Origin: Rariglobus sp041662485
GTDB lineage: Bacteria > Verrucomicrobiota > Verrucomicrobiia > Opitutales > Opitutaceae
Length of the DNA: 64,000 nt
Assembly (NCBI GenBank): GCA_041662485.1
Contig: JBAZSJ010000026.1
Location: forward strand, 1-64,000
Direction of reading: 5' to 3'
Below, piece by piece: positions 35,901 through 42,740 of the stretch. Made by a program: the position numbers and the translations under genes. Positions within the stretch are counted from its first letter, which is position 1; every line of letters starts with the position of its first letter. The notes beneath the pieces were generated by a model. That model was not told where the DNA came from. It made no database searches and worked only from the letters and a program-made list of their open reading frames with translations.

Positions 35901-37719
35901 CACGTTCGACTACACCATAGCCGACATCCACAACGTCCGCTCCACCTCCACCGTCACCATCAGTCTTTCCGCCAACATCACGGGAACCTGGCCCACCCAA
36001 GGCGGCGGTTCGGCACGCTCCGGCTACGCTCCGGTCACCCTCGGCCACAGCGCTTACGCCGCACGTTGGTCGCGCACCATCGGATCGTCACTGACCGCCG
36101 CCGCCGTCGGCGACGGCCTCGTCTTCGTCTCTACCCAGCGCCCCTCCGGCCCCGCGCTGGTGGCCCTCGATGAACGCACCGGCACGCCCCGCTGGGAACA
36201 CGTCTTCTCCGCCGCCTTCTCCCTGAATCCGCCCACGCATGATCGCGGCGTCGTCTACGTCCAGCGCGGCAATCATTCCAGCGACACCCAGCTCTGGGCC
36301 CTCTCCGCCCCCACCGGCGCCACGCTCTGGAGCGGCGCCCACGCCGCCCAATGGGAACGCTACCTCGCCCCTCTTGTGATGGGTGACGGCGTCTTCGTAA
36401 ACGGCGGCAGCTACGGCGGGCTTTACGGCTTCCAGCGCGCCTCCGGGTCGCAACGGTTCTTCCGCTCCCTCCAGCAAATGGACCAGTGGACGCCCGCCGC
36501 CTCGCCCGCGGGAGAAATCCTCACCTTCGTCGGCGGCGTGGTCACCCGTCACAACGACACGACCGGCGCCACCGATTGGTCGCTGAATCTCGGCTGGGGC
36601 GGCTTCGGCTACTCCATGAACCGCACCCTCGCCATCGAAGACCGCCGGGCCTTTGTGATCAACGACAGCCCCACCACGGTCTACAACGACGAGGATCTGG
36701 TCGCCGTCGACCTGGACACCCGCGCCTCGCTCTGGTCGGTCAACGGCCAGTTCACCGGCACGCCCGCCGTCGCCCAAGGCGTCGTCTACGCGATCTCCGG
36801 CAACCTGGTCCAGGCCCGCTCCGCCACCACCGGACGCCTGCTCTCCGTGTTCACCGCCGCCACCGGGGAGTCCCTCACCGGCCAGCCCGTGGTCACCGAG
36901 GACCTCGTGATCGCCTCGTCCTCCCTGCGCACCTACCTCTTCAACCGCCACGACCGCTCGGTCGTGCAGGTGCTCCCCGTCGGCGGCGCCGTGAGCGTCG
37001 CCGACGACCAGATCCTGATCGCCAACGCGTCGACCGGGATTCTCTCCGTCTACGCGACCCAGCCCGCCATCAGCTTCAGTCCCGCCGGGGGCAGTTTCGC
37101 CGAACCCGTCCTCATCACCCTCGGCGCCCGCGAGCCGGGGGCGCGCATCTACTACACGCTTGATGGCACCGCTCCCGATTTCACCAGCCCCTGGGTGTCC
37201 TCCGGCGCCTCCGTGCTCATGAAATGGACCGGCAAGGTCCGCGCCATCATGGTCTCCGGCAGCGCCGTCAGCCGCATCAACGAGGTCTCCGTCACCATGC
37301 TCGACGCCGACGTCGACGGCATACCCGACTGGTGGGAAACCGCCCGCTTCGGCGGCACCGGCGTCACCTCCGGCAACAAAGACACCGACGGCGACGGCAG
37401 CACCGACCGCGACGAGTTCCTCGCCGGCACCGATCCGTTTGACTCCCGGGACACCCTCGCCGTCAGCAGCACCCGCCTGAGCAGCGACGGCATCTCGTCT
37501 CTCGACGCAAGCGGCCCGTCCCTTGTCATCAGCTGGCCGTCCAAAGCCGACCGTTACTACATCGTCGAAGCCACCTCCGATCTCAAGACATGGGTCCCCG
37601 TCTCCGACCCCATGCTGGGCACGGACGGCACGCTTTCCCATGTGCATCCTCTGGTCGGCTCGTCCCGCGTTTTCCTGCGCGTGCGAGTGCTGCCCCTGCT
37701 CATCGAATCGGCTCCTTGA
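26989..37719 (+). CDS. Giant secreted subtilisin-like (S8) protease with tandem cadherin-like / PQQ-like propeller modules
   Basis: A 3,576-residue product starting at GTG 26989. An N-terminal hydrophobic segment ('FLVIALFVLGLIGLY', about residues 9-25) directs export. A propeptide region precedes the S8 domain with catalytic Asp267 ('AVIDTGIDYAHPD'), His322 ('HGTHCAGTIG') and Ser481 ('GTSMATPHVSG'). Then come a carboxypeptidase-regulatory-like domain ('LANAVVAYAGASTGQSV'), a LamG/concanavalin-like domain after 'DDFEDGVLDGW', and four modules of about 570 residues (from 30220), each with cadherin-like domains ('INEDTPVTLTLDGTDAENNP') and a PQQ-like propeller ('VYLQRGNHSSDSQLWALNA'). Last are a chitobiase-C-like domain ('ARIYYTLDGTAPDF') and a calcium-binding 'DTDGDGSTDRDEFLAGTDPF' segment. 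The domain set suggests an extracellular protease with many adhesive or substrate-binding surfaces; the substrate is unknown. Confidence 0.9.
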   Translation: MKIPRGVYPFLVIALFVLGLIGLYRIKLASSAPDAPVVASTAPAAAPAGSQPPTVREEKAPVSPPAQSEQKVASGQTAQDEILARARLMKERSTAPNADGRFEKVRLFELPDTKYPYVRVEEVWRRDPASNRDELERRTLMVADHLVVKLSATATPDDLARFIGAVGAKTRRQVGKSRVYLVATPGVGLDEYEVTRDFLRGSGSPLAYVEPDYLVQALRTPNDPAFSHLWGLNNLGQTGGVGDADIDAPEAWDVTRGSTNVTVAVIDTGIDYAHPDLAANIWTNPGEIPGNGIDDDHNGYVDDVHGWDFINNDRDPTDDHYHGTHCAGTIGAVGDNGIGVVGVSPSVKLMALKFLGLSGGYTSDAIEAVDYATANGARITSNSWGGGGYSQALKDSIDESAQAGVLFVAAAGNSSCNNDQTSHYPSSYLSPNIVAVAATNHRDELASFSSYGATTVDLAAPGVDIYSSSPGGGYRYLSGTSMATPHVSGAAALLLATRPDWQWDDLKAALLASCDPVPALKGKVVTGGRLNIARAILLNTGPYVALNSVALDDSVAGGGNGNGDGIASPGETLAIRLRVQNTGSENAAGVATTASLPNNSGQATLVRASESWGSLAPGQSRGNDATPLLVSISPSVATPHTLNLRFTTTDGAGGSWTTETSCVVNRVSTVTGRVLTLSGAAPLANAVVAYAGASTGQSVTNATGDYVLRLVEGDYTLTAGAAGYNASAPVSLRVPPDAQTVDFSLGRSRLTVSPSAISSTQLENRTTNHPLHLANTGDIPLTVTLSASALASASSSISAIVPANAFARAAATSASEVPDSSPPPSTSVDAASGIPVTDDFEDGVLDGWTSGLGSGERTIDTAFSAHGARSFRFRNTSGNAHYNGIQRDLPAASRPKSASFWIRPGTTVDASSYFVLGDLSGDTIFFFARDNGCLYINADVGGDNSYPYQAGAWYHIEFRNINWDTRRFDYHVNGAAVKTSIPFRRASTEIRRVSLYNFSAGAEARWDDVSLLDEYGGWLSVSPRSLTLAAGAETDVTVTIDSTDMAAATHYGRLDIISNDPLSPRTTVPVTLVVQAEPNTPPVATSRTLTINEDTPVTLTLDGTDAENNPLTAVIVSLPASGTLYQTNDGTSLGAPITSVPVAVTDISRRVIYVPAANANGAALAAFQFYLRDPRSQSAPATITITVTAVNDLPLARDDQAGVAPGEVLAAIAVLSNDTDADGDPLSLVSVTQGARGTVSINPAGTLRYEPAAGFTSGADQFNYTVQDGRGGTATARVSITVGHLAAGPWPMMGGNPAHTGYYPAALGSGSFVATWTLPFGRSLNQASIAAGRVFVTPSIYFNETHVTAVRLDSGTVEWRKDFTTARSLTGPSYHDGVIYLQRGNHSSDSQLWALNAATGATVWSSPFQAQWEVYQPPTVIDSAVYINAGYYGGIYGYNRSSGAQLFSQNLPQEDGWTPAYYNGTVYSFVRGILTAHNPTTGAALWTVNVKPDTNSYSGGTNTVAIAENCAYFVNKPATGSELVCVNLDTHSVVWRVAATYFQATPAVANGAVYVIDGTAVRSYRTSDGVALKVFSTGTENASYQPIVTNDALIAANANRVWIWDLATQTQRQTFTPGGIVSISDGNLIVAGSGGVLACYGITGTGRTPPVAVAATVTGTEDQALPITLQGTDADGDTLTAIITSLPSVGTLCQTDDGVTPGNAILTVPAVVTHPGRTVIYKPLSDDFGTARATFSFRVLDGVFNSAPASITINLTGVNDAPRAQDDQYRIRPGVSLSTFNPVANDLDADGDTLVITATTAAAHGTIATNADGTLRYTPNAGFISGTDTFTYTIADALGVTSGATVTFEITTDFRADWPTLGGAPTHAGHYIGALGTAPLTELWTYPVGTAVNAPAVADGRVYLTVQGNWSGYMLAIALDTATGAEAWRTQFLPGSSLNPPTWFANKVYLQRGNHSSDSQLFALDARTGTEVWRAPFTAQWERYLAPAVDDSGVYVDGGSYGGLYGFQTATGVQKFFNSSLGQYDQWTPALDDDAGLYSFVMGKFRAHDRATGAILWTIDFGWNWAGYSMGRSIACADGLAYLINDPSTGGQDLVAIDLSTRTVKWRVSGSFRGTPVIANGIVYASSTGRIRAYNSGSGRMLREYIAPTETGLLATPLVSDDLVIAASSTKTYLFNLATGAVVQTLPVSGEIALADDSLFLAGTDNVIRRYGRASASNHAPVASPLHLSILEESSVAVSLAGTDSDGDALRFVIRTLPAKGRLYQTPDGQSKGTLITTVPALVSHSSGTVIYEAPLDLSGTAAGGFTYTANDYAATSTSAAVVIDITPVNDAPVAVPDTMAIRPGEVLANFRPEANDRDPDGDPLTVTSFTQPAHGSVVASADGTLQYTAEAGFIEGDDAFAYTISDPAGLTSTATVSIIVSATRGRDWPMFGAGPAHAGYLPLNLGSATFSQRWANNLGQVPLHLAVADNRVFASFNVYHVDSKLVSLDAGSGAETWRVNHTGIAALNPPAYQGGRVYMQVGNSSSSRLHAVRADTGTAVWSAPFSAQWEHYLSPTVDDSGVFINGGYYGGIYRFNRDTGAQTFFLGLDQYDGWTPLRHQGGLYSFVTGILRSHNPETGAILKTLTLGWNWAGYTMNRTIAAESGVGFLVNDAVTIPAGGRDLTAVDLATLTVKWTARDTKFTGTPAVANGVVYVLAQNSVQAFSAADGRLLRTYVATGETNLQWQPIVTSDTLIAYSPTKTYLFNLFDGALRQTIPYGGHVSLAGDSLYIGSSDNYVRAFGIPDTLNHPPVALPATVRTNEDTPVAITLEATDADGQALTCSITRLPAQGTLHWTSDGVTPGAAIVNTPALAGAAPCRVLYVPPPDVSGDNLGDFRFAASDGRSLSAEALVSLHVTPVNDAPVAEPDFRVIQPGQILSPVRELANDLDVDGDVLSIVSYTQPAQGGIVITNTDGTLRFHPPHDATTGTYTFDYTIADIHNVRSTSTVTISLSANITGTWPTQGGGSARSGYAPVTLGHSAYAARWSRTIGSSLTAAAVGDGLVFVSTQRPSGPALVALDERTGTPRWEHVFSAAFSLNPPTHDRGVVYVQRGNHSSDTQLWALSAPTGATLWSGAHAAQWERYLAPLVMGDGVFVNGGSYGGLYGFQRASGSQRFFRSLQQMDQWTPAASPAGEILTFVGGVVTRHNDTTGATDWSLNLGWGGFGYSMNRTLAIEDRRAFVINDSPTTVYNDEDLVAVDLDTRASLWSVNGQFTGTPAVAQGVVYAISGNLVQARSATTGRLLSVFTAATGESLTGQPVVTEDLVIASSSLRTYLFNRHDRSVVQVLPVGGAVSVADDQILIANASTGILSVYATQPAISFSPAGGSFAEPVLITLGAREPGARIYYTLDGTAPDFTSPWVSSGASVLMKWTGKVRAIMVSGSAVSRINEVSVTMLDADVDGIPDWWETARFGGTGVTSGNKDTDGDGSTDRDEFLAGTDPFDSRDTLAVSSTRLSSDGISSLDASGPSLVISWPSKADRYYIVEATSDLKTWVPVSDPMLGTDGTLSHVHPLVGSSRVFLRVRVLPLLIESAP
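30220..37060 (+). repeat. Four tandem coding modules of about 1.7 kb
   Basis: Modules start near 30220, 31915, 33633 and 35350 and end near 37060. Each has, in order: 'PPVA' plus a cadherin-like strand with E(D/E) and a 'GTD..G(D/N)' turn, a second cadherin-like domain containing 'ND.DADGD', then 'GG.PAH.G' and a PQQ-like propeller with 'QRGNHSSDSQL', 'Y.PYYGG.YGF'-type and 'FNL..G...Q' blades. The four copies have diverged clearly at the DNA level, so this is an old duplication and not a recent expansion. Confidence 0.85.
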
Positions 37720-37765
37720 TGGCGCTTGCCGCCCCGACACCCTGCTTCATCAACAGGCAGGCAAA

Positions 37766-37802
37766 ATCACCGGCACGCCTCCGTAGGGAGGCCGCCGGTG
37801 AT
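37766..37802. terminator. Strong hairpin between the protease and alkC genes
   Basis: Arms ATCACCGGC..GCCTCC and GGAGGC.GCCGGTGAT pair over about 15 bases with a four-base loop. It lies 47 bases after the protease stop and 14 bases before the next start. There is no T-run, so it is either a factor-dependent stop, a message-stabilising structure or another small repeat. Confidence 0.5.
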
Positions 37803-37815
37803 CGCATGCCGCGCC

Positions 37816-38889
37816 ATGAAAGACCTCTTCAACGCCGACCTCTACCGCACCCTCGCCGCCTCGCTGGCCCGGCTGTCTCCCGACTTCGACTCCGCACGCT
37901 TCCTTGAACACGCCCTGACCGGCCTCGCCGACCGCGAGCTCATGCCTCGCATGCGCCGCACCACGGAAGCCGTCGCCCTCGCGCTTCCACTTCCCTACCG
38001 CGAACAACTCATCGTCCTCCGCGCCCTCGCCCCCCGCATCCCCTCCGGCTTCGTCTGCATCTTCCTCGCCGACTTCGTCGCCCAGCACGGACTCGAAGAC
38101 TTCGACGCTTCCCTCGAAGCCCTCCGCTTCTTCACCCGCTTCGGCTCCTCCGAATTCGCCATCCGCCCCTTCATCGAGCGCGACCAACTCCGCACCCTCG
38201 CCGTCATGCGCGAGTGGTCCTTGTCCGACGACGAACACGTCCGCCGCCTCGCCAGCGAAGGCTCCCGCCCGCGCCTGCCGTGGGGCCGCCGGCTCACCGC
38301 GTTCGTCACCGATCCGTCTCCCGCGTTCCCCATCCTGGAAACCCTCCGCGCCGATCCGTCGCTCTACGTCCGCAAGTCCGTCGCCAACCACCTCAACGAC
38401 ATCGCCAAGGACCATCCCGAAACCGCCCTCGACCTCGTCTCCACCTGGGACCGCTCCGTCCCGCATACCGCGTGGATCATCCGCCACGCCCTGCGCACGC
38501 TCATCAAGCGCGGACACCCCCGCGCCCTAGCGCTCATCGGCGCCGGCACCGCCGCCAAACTCGACGTCGCACGCTTCGCCGCATCGCCCCGCAAACTCGT
38601 CCTTGGCGAAGCCCTCACGCTGACAGCCACGCTCACCTCGCGCGCCGCCAAATCCCAGCGCCTCGTGATCGACTACGTCCTCCACTACGCCCGCTCCGGC
38701 AAAGTCTCCGTCAAGATTTTCAAATGGAAGACCCTCGATCTCCCTCCCCGCGCCACCGTCACGCTCACCAAGCACCAGGTCATCCGCGATTTCAGCACCC
38801 GCCGACACCACGCCGGCCGGCACAAAATCGAACTCCAAATCAACGGCCGCCGCCTCGCCGAGACCGCCTTCACGCTCTCCTGTCCGTAA
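37816..38889 (+). CDS. alkC: AlkC-like DNA alkylation repair glycosylase
   Basis: A 357-residue product from ATG 37816 ('MKDLFNADLYRTLAASLARL'). Residues to about 240 are a HEAT-like helical array with family motifs 'LPLPYREQLIVLRALAP', 'EFAIRPFIERDQLRTLAVMR' and 'SLYVRKSVANHLNDIAKDHP'. The last 95 or so residues form an Ig-like domain ('LVLGEALTLTATLTSRAAK' to 'IELQINGRRLAETAF'). HEAT repeats plus a C-terminal Ig-like domain distinguish AlkC from AlkD. AlkC-type enzymes excise N3-methylated bases without flipping them. The key 'RKSVANHLND' block, which faces DNA in the family, is intact. It appears to be a single gene. Confidence 0.85.
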   Translation: MKDLFNADLYRTLAASLARLSPDFDSARFLEHALTGLADRELMPRMRRTTEAVALALPLPYREQLIVLRALAPRIPSGFVCIFLADFVAQHGLEDFDASLEALRFFTRFGSSEFAIRPFIERDQLRTLAVMREWSLSDDEHVRRLASEGSRPRLPWGRRLTAFVTDPSPAFPILETLRADPSLYVRKSVANHLNDIAKDHPETALDLVSTWDRSVPHTAWIIRHALRTLIKRGHPRALALIGAGTAAKLDVARFAASPRKLVLGEALTLTATLTSRAAKSQRLVIDYVLHYARSGKVSVKIFKWKTLDLPPRATVTLTKHQVIRDFSTRRHHAGRHKIELQINGRRLAETAFTLSCP

Positions 38890-38900
38890 AACATCAAACC

Positions 38901-38989
38901 GTTTAACCACTGATCTGCACTTATCATCACTTATTTTAGAAAATGATTTTTCGGCATCAGTGTTCATCAGTGCCCATCAGTGGTTAAAA
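38901..38989. repeat. Inverted repeat with TTTAACCACTGAT ends
   Basis: The left arm TTTAACCACTGATCTGCACT (from 38902) is mirrored by GTGCCCATCAGTGGTTAAA (to 38988), with a short AT-rich middle and further ATCAGTGTTCATCAGTG subrepeats. Similar TTAACCACTGAT repeats are, from memory, scattered in several Verrucomicrobiota and Planctomycetota genomes. It is noncoding and sits between alkC and the next small gene. Confidence 0.65.
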
Positions 38990-39034
38990 ATTCCGTGTCT
39001 TGCCCGCCTCGGCATTCTCACCCATCCTCCGCTC

Positions 39035-39283
39035 ATGGACTTACGCCCCATCATCACCGAAATCGCCAGCCAGGCGGACGACTTTCTCGACGGCGTGACC
39101 GACCGCAAGGAAGCGCGCGCCGGCATCGCCGAGTTCATCACGATGGATTATCCGCAGCTAAACCCCGCCGACCGCAAAATCGTGAGCGACCACGTCATGG
39201 CCGTCCTTGAGGACGAGAGCTTTTTCAACGGCGGCTACGCCGGCCACTCCTTCGACGACGAAAGCGAAGCCGAGGAGGAGTGA
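39035..39283 (+). CDS. Small acidic hypothetical protein
   Basis: An 82-residue product from ATG 39035 ('MDLRPIITEIASQADDFLDG'). It is helical with 'ITMDYPQLNPADRKIVSDHV' in the middle and a very acidic tail ('DDESEAEEE'). I know no function. Its length, start and codon use fit a real gene: third positions are mostly C or G. Its TGA stop lies at the start of an inverted repeat whose left arm begins at 39283. Confidence 0.7.
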   Translation: MDLRPIITEIASQADDFLDGVTDRKEARAGIAEFITMDYPQLNPADRKIVSDHVMAVLEDESFFNGGYAGHSFDDESEAEEE

Positions 39284-39407
39284 TACCATTTCGCATTCAA
39301 ACACATAAGAATGTGTGCATTGAGGGTAGGGCGAACCGTCCCGGTGAGCCGCGGCTCGGCGGGACGCCTCGCCCTACCTTTTGATACCTTTGAATGAGAA
39401 ATGGTAT
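39283..39407. repeat. Inverted repeat element enclosing a GGTAGGG-type palindrome
   Basis: The outer arms ATACCATTTCGCATTCAAA (39283-39301) and TTTGAATGAGAAATGGTAT (39389-39407) match at 18 of 19 positions. Inside is GGTAGGGCGAACC (from 39325) paired with a CGCCCTACC arm near 39370. The layers suggest one element inserted into another. It is directly followed by another GGTAGGG palindrome with a REP pair inside. Confidence 0.7.
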
Positions 39408-39409
39408 GA

Positions 39410-39528
39410 GGTAGGGACGTGCCATCCGGTTCGACGTGGGAGCGAGCTTGCTCGCGATGTTCGATCCTCGCGAGCAAGCTCGCTCCCACCTTCCCCCCAT
39501 TCATGGCAAGCCCATCGCGCGCCCTACC
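39410..39528. repeat. GGTAGGG palindrome with nested REP pair
   Basis: GGTAGGG at 39410-39416 and CCCTACC at 39522-39528 enclose a REP pair at 39436-39489 (two GGGAGCGAGCTTGCTCGC-type arms around TGTTCGATCC). The right border supplies the TAG stop codon of the MFS gene on the minus strand (39524-39526), so the repeat defines the protein's C-terminus. Confidence 0.8.
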
Positions 39529-40771
39529 TTTCCGCCCGCGCGGCCGCCTGCATCTTCGCCGCCAGCCACAACCAGAAGACCGCCGCGAAAACCAGCGCGC
39601 ACGGCAGCACCAGCACCGCGTCCTTCAATCCCATGCGGTCCGACAGGAATCCCACGAGCTGTGGCGACCACAGGTCTCCAAAAAAATGAATCGCGAAAAT
39701 CGAGGCCGCCATCGCGCTCGCCCGCATCGCCACCGGCACCGTTTCCAAAATCAACGTGTTCACCGGCCCGGTTGAAAGGAACAGCAGGAACATGGAGGCC
39801 ACCATCATCATCCGGGCAAGCGCATCGTCCTCCAGGAGAAACGCCGCGCATCCCACGGGCGTCGCCACCAGCGCGCTCAGGCCGATCACCCACGCGTAGG
39901 CCGCCGGATTCCGCTTGTGCCACGCCGTGGAAATGAACCCGCCCAGCAAAGTCGCCACGAGCCCCGTCACCACCAGCGACAGCCCGAAGAACCGGTCCGC
40001 CGCCGCCAGTCCCATCCCATGCACGCGGTGGAGAAACGTCGGGGCCCAGAACGCGAATCCGCCCAGCGTGAACGTCTGCGCCACGTAGCCCAGCACCACG
40101 AGCACGTAGAGCGGCCGCCGCAGCAGGCTGACGTAGGCTTGCAAACCGGTTTGCGCGGGCTCGTCGGTCGCGGCCTTCTCAGATGGCGCGTCGCTTGATC
40201 CGCGCTTGGGCTCCTTCAAAGTAAGCAAAATCACCGCGAGCGCAAAGCCCGGCAATCCCGCCCACCAGAAGGCCGAACGCCAGCCGTAGTGCGCCGCCAC
40301 CGCCCCGCCCACGATGTAGCCAAGCGCCGAGCCCACCGGAATCGCCGTGAAGAAAATCGAAAGCGCGTTGTTCCGCTTCGCCGGCGAATAAAGGTCCGCG
40401 ATCCATCCGGGGCTGATCGTCCCGTAGCTCGCCTCGCCCAGTCCCACCAGCACGCGAAACATCACCAGCGACCAGAACCCGTGCGCCGTGCCCGACAGCA
40501 CCGTGCCCACGCTCCACACCGCCACGCCGCCGGCGATCAGCCATTTGCGCGGAAACCGGTCGCCCAGATAACCGAAAAACGGCGAGGTCACGAAATAGCC
40601 GAGCATGAACGCCGTCGCCACCCAGCCGAGCTGTCCATCGGTCAACTGCAGCTCGTCCTTCAGAGGCGTGAGCACCGCCGGCAGCACCTGCCGGTCGAGG
40701 TAGTTGAACAGGTTGATCCCCGTCAGCGTGAGCAGGGTCGGCAGCGGCCAGTTGCGTTGAGTCGGTTTCAA
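39524..40771 (-). CDS. MFS transporter (spinster-like)
   Basis: A 415-residue major facilitator with 12 expected helices. Motif A-like 'GYLGDRFPRKWLIAGG' lies between helices 2 and 3. The N-terminus 'LTLTGINLFNYLDRQVLPAV' and 'LVGLGEASYGTISPGWIADL' are typical of the spinster/hexuronate-like branch in many bacteria. Mid-protein 'LRRPLYVLVVLGYVAQTFTL' begins the second half. The substrate cannot be predicted. Its last residues ('MQAAARAER') and TAG stop lie in a GGTAGGG repeat, so the native C-terminus may have been altered by repeat insertion. No operon partner is apparent; it is divergent from ispH. Confidence 0.9.
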   Translation of the reverse strand: MKPTQRNWPLPTLLTLTGINLFNYLDRQVLPAVLTPLKDELQLTDGQLGWVATAFMLGYFVTSPFFGYLGDRFPRKWLIAGGVAVWSVGTVLSGTAHGFWSLVMFRVLVGLGEASYGTISPGWIADLYSPAKRNNALSIFFTAIPVGSALGYIVGGAVAAHYGWRSAFWWAGLPGFALAVILLTLKEPKRGSSDAPSEKAATDEPAQTGLQAYVSLLRRPLYVLVVLGYVAQTFTLGGFAFWAPTFLHRVHGMGLAAADRFFGLSLVVTGLVATLLGGFISTAWHKRNPAAYAWVIGLSALVATPVGCAAFLLEDDALARMMMVASMFLLFLSTGPVNTLILETVPVAMRASAMAASIFAIHFFGDLWSPQLVGFLSDRMGLKDAVLVLPCALVFAAVFWLWLAAKMQAAARAER

Positions 40772-40865
40772 GCGGGCCTACTAACGAAAACTCTTCGACC
40801 GGCTTCAACGCCATAAACCGCACGCCGCTTGACCGGGGTGAACACGGCCTGTTTCTTTGCTGTGC

Positions 40866-42620
40866 ATGCCGGAGACCAGCGTCCTGCCCTCACCGTCCGT
40901 CGCCCTGCTCGCGTTCAACCCGTCGAGCCTGCTCGCCGTGCGCCGGACCGGCGGTCGCCTCGATCTCGCGTTCACCGGCCACGACTTGGCCTCGGCCACC
41001 CGCCGGCTCCAAAGCGCCTTTTCCGCCCACACAACGCCTGCATCGCCCTTCACTTCGTCCGATGGCGCCACCCAGGTTTCGCTCGTGCAGGTCGAAACCG
41101 CCCCCTCCGATCCCGCCGTCGAATTCCAATCCATCGAGTCCCTGCAATCCGGCCACGATCCCCTTTCGCCCGAACTGACCGCCGCGCTCGCCGCCTTGGA
41201 GCCGCATCTCATCGAGATTCCCTACCTCCACCTCGGCGAAAACGACTTCATCTACAAGTTCCGCCCCGAGAAGGAGCGCAATCCCGCCATCTACGCCCAG
41301 GACCCCGTCTCCGGCGCGCTCTACCAGTCCAAGCTCTGCGCCGCCCTCAAGAGCCTCGCCCGCCAGCACGAACGCTCCGCCGCCGCTCCCGTTACTCTCG
41401 ACTTCGGCCCCGTCCAATACGTCCTCCCCAGCCACTTCGGTTTCTGTCTCGGCGTGAAAAACGCCATCGAGCGCGCCTACGAGACGCTCGCCGCCAATCC
41501 CGGCCGCCGCGTGTTCATGCTCTCCGAGCTGATCCACAATCCCTTCGTCAACGAGGACCTTCTTCGCCGCGGCCTCCGTTACCTCCAAAGCGACAAGGGC
41601 GTCCCCTTCACCATCGACGGCCACAAGGCCTCCGGCGCCCCCGAGGACGCGTTGCTCTGGGATTCGCTCACGCCCGACGACATCGTGATCATCCCCGCCT
41701 TCGGCGCGACCGACGAGGACAAGCAGCGCCTCGTCCGCAAGGGCCTCGCCGTCTACCCCTACGACGCCACCTGCATGCTCGTGGAGAAGGTCTGGAAGGC
41801 CGCCCGCGTCTATGGTCGCGACGGCTACACCGTGATCATCCACGGCAAGCACGAGCACGAGGAGACCAAGGCCACCTTCTCCAACACCCGCCGTTACGCG
41901 CCCGCCGTCATCGTGCGCGACCTCGCCGAGACCCGCCTCCTCGGCGAAATCATCGCCAGCGACGATCCGAACGTGCGCGCCCGTTTCTACGACCACTTCG
42001 CCGGACGCCATACGCACGGCTTCGATGTCAACCGCGACCTCGAACGCGTCGCCGTGGTCAACCAGACCACCCTTCTCATGAACGAGACGCGCGCGATCAT
42101 CGCCCACCTGCGCGACATCTACATCGGGAAATACGGCGCCGACACCCCCGGCCGCCCGCCCCGTGTCGGCGGCAGCGGACGCAATGACACGCTTTGCTAC
42201 GCGACGCAGGTCAACCAGGACGCCCTCGCCCGCGCCCTCTCCGACCCGCTCGACGCCGCCTTCATCATCGGCGGAAAAAATTCCTCCAACACCTACCAGC
42301 TCTACCGTCTCTGCGCCCAGAAGCTCGGCTCCAAGGCCTACTTCATCCAGAGCGAGAGCAACATCCTCTCGCTCGCCGAGGTCGAACACTACGTCTTCCC
42401 CGAACCCGGCGCCCATGGCGGCCACGTCGAAGTCCACCCGCTCTGGCACGATGACCAACGCACGCCCAAGCGCATCCTTGTCACCGGTGGCGCCTCGTGC
42501 CCCGACGGCGTCATCCAACAAGTGATCACCCGCATCAACACCCTTTTCGGGGACCGCGGCCTGCGCACCATCGAGGCCGTCCAAGCCGAGCTCGACGCCC
42601 GCATCGCCGCCGAAGACTGA
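40866..42620 (+). CDS. ispH: 4-Hydroxy-3-methylbut-2-enyl diphosphate reductase with long N-terminal extension
   Basis: A 584-residue iron-sulfur enzyme of the MEP isoprenoid pathway, reducing HMBPP to IPP and DMAPP. The three 4Fe-4S cysteines are Cys194 ('HFGFCLGVKNAIE'), Cys303 ('YDATCMLVEKVW') and Cys545 ('TGGASCPDGVIQ'). Other family motifs are 'LSELIHNPFVNEDL', 'IIHGKHEHEETKATFSN', 'NQTTLLMNETRAI' and 'IIGGKNSSNTYQLY'. Normal IspH is about 310-400 residues. Here about 180 N-terminal residues (start 'MPETSVLPSPSVALLAF') precede the core and match nothing I know. The ATG at 40866 is used; an in-frame TTG at 40857 is possible. Codon use is uniform across the extension and core, so the extension is not a recent addition. 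Confidence 0.93.
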   Translation: MPETSVLPSPSVALLAFNPSSLLAVRRTGGRLDLAFTGHDLASATRRLQSAFSAHTTPASPFTSSDGATQVSLVQVETAPSDPAVEFQSIESLQSGHDPLSPELTAALAALEPHLIEIPYLHLGENDFIYKFRPEKERNPAIYAQDPVSGALYQSKLCAALKSLARQHERSAAAPVTLDFGPVQYVLPSHFGFCLGVKNAIERAYETLAANPGRRVFMLSELIHNPFVNEDLLRRGLRYLQSDKGVPFTIDGHKASGAPEDALLWDSLTPDDIVIIPAFGATDEDKQRLVRKGLAVYPYDATCMLVEKVWKAARVYGRDGYTVIIHGKHEHEETKATFSNTRRYAPAVIVRDLAETRLLGEIIASDDPNVRARFYDHFAGRHTHGFDVNRDLERVAVVNQTTLLMNETRAIIAHLRDIYIGKYGADTPGRPPRVGGSGRNDTLCYATQVNQDALARALSDPLDAAFIIGGKNSSNTYQLYRLCAQKLGSKAYFIQSESNILSLAEVEHYVFPEPGAHGGHVEVHPLWHDDQRTPKRILVTGGASCPDGVIQQVITRINTLFGDRGLRTIEAVQAELDARIAAED

Positions 42621-42740
42621 CGGTCATCGCCGTCCCCGTTCAAAAGTGGCCGCGAGCGCCAGCGAGTGGATGCCCGTCGGCTCGCTGGCGCTCGCCGCTA
42701 CGCCCACAAAGTCGAAAACCAAGCGGAGGCCATCTCCCGC

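Noticed and set aside
36088..37740. Long minus-strand frame at the protease 3' end
   Set aside because: Antisense to an intact, domain-rich coding sequence; composition is Gly/Asp-rich shadow.
39283..39530. CRISPR-like array from closely spaced repeats
   Set aside because: Repeats are inverted pairs of different families, not regularly spaced direct repeats with unique spacers.
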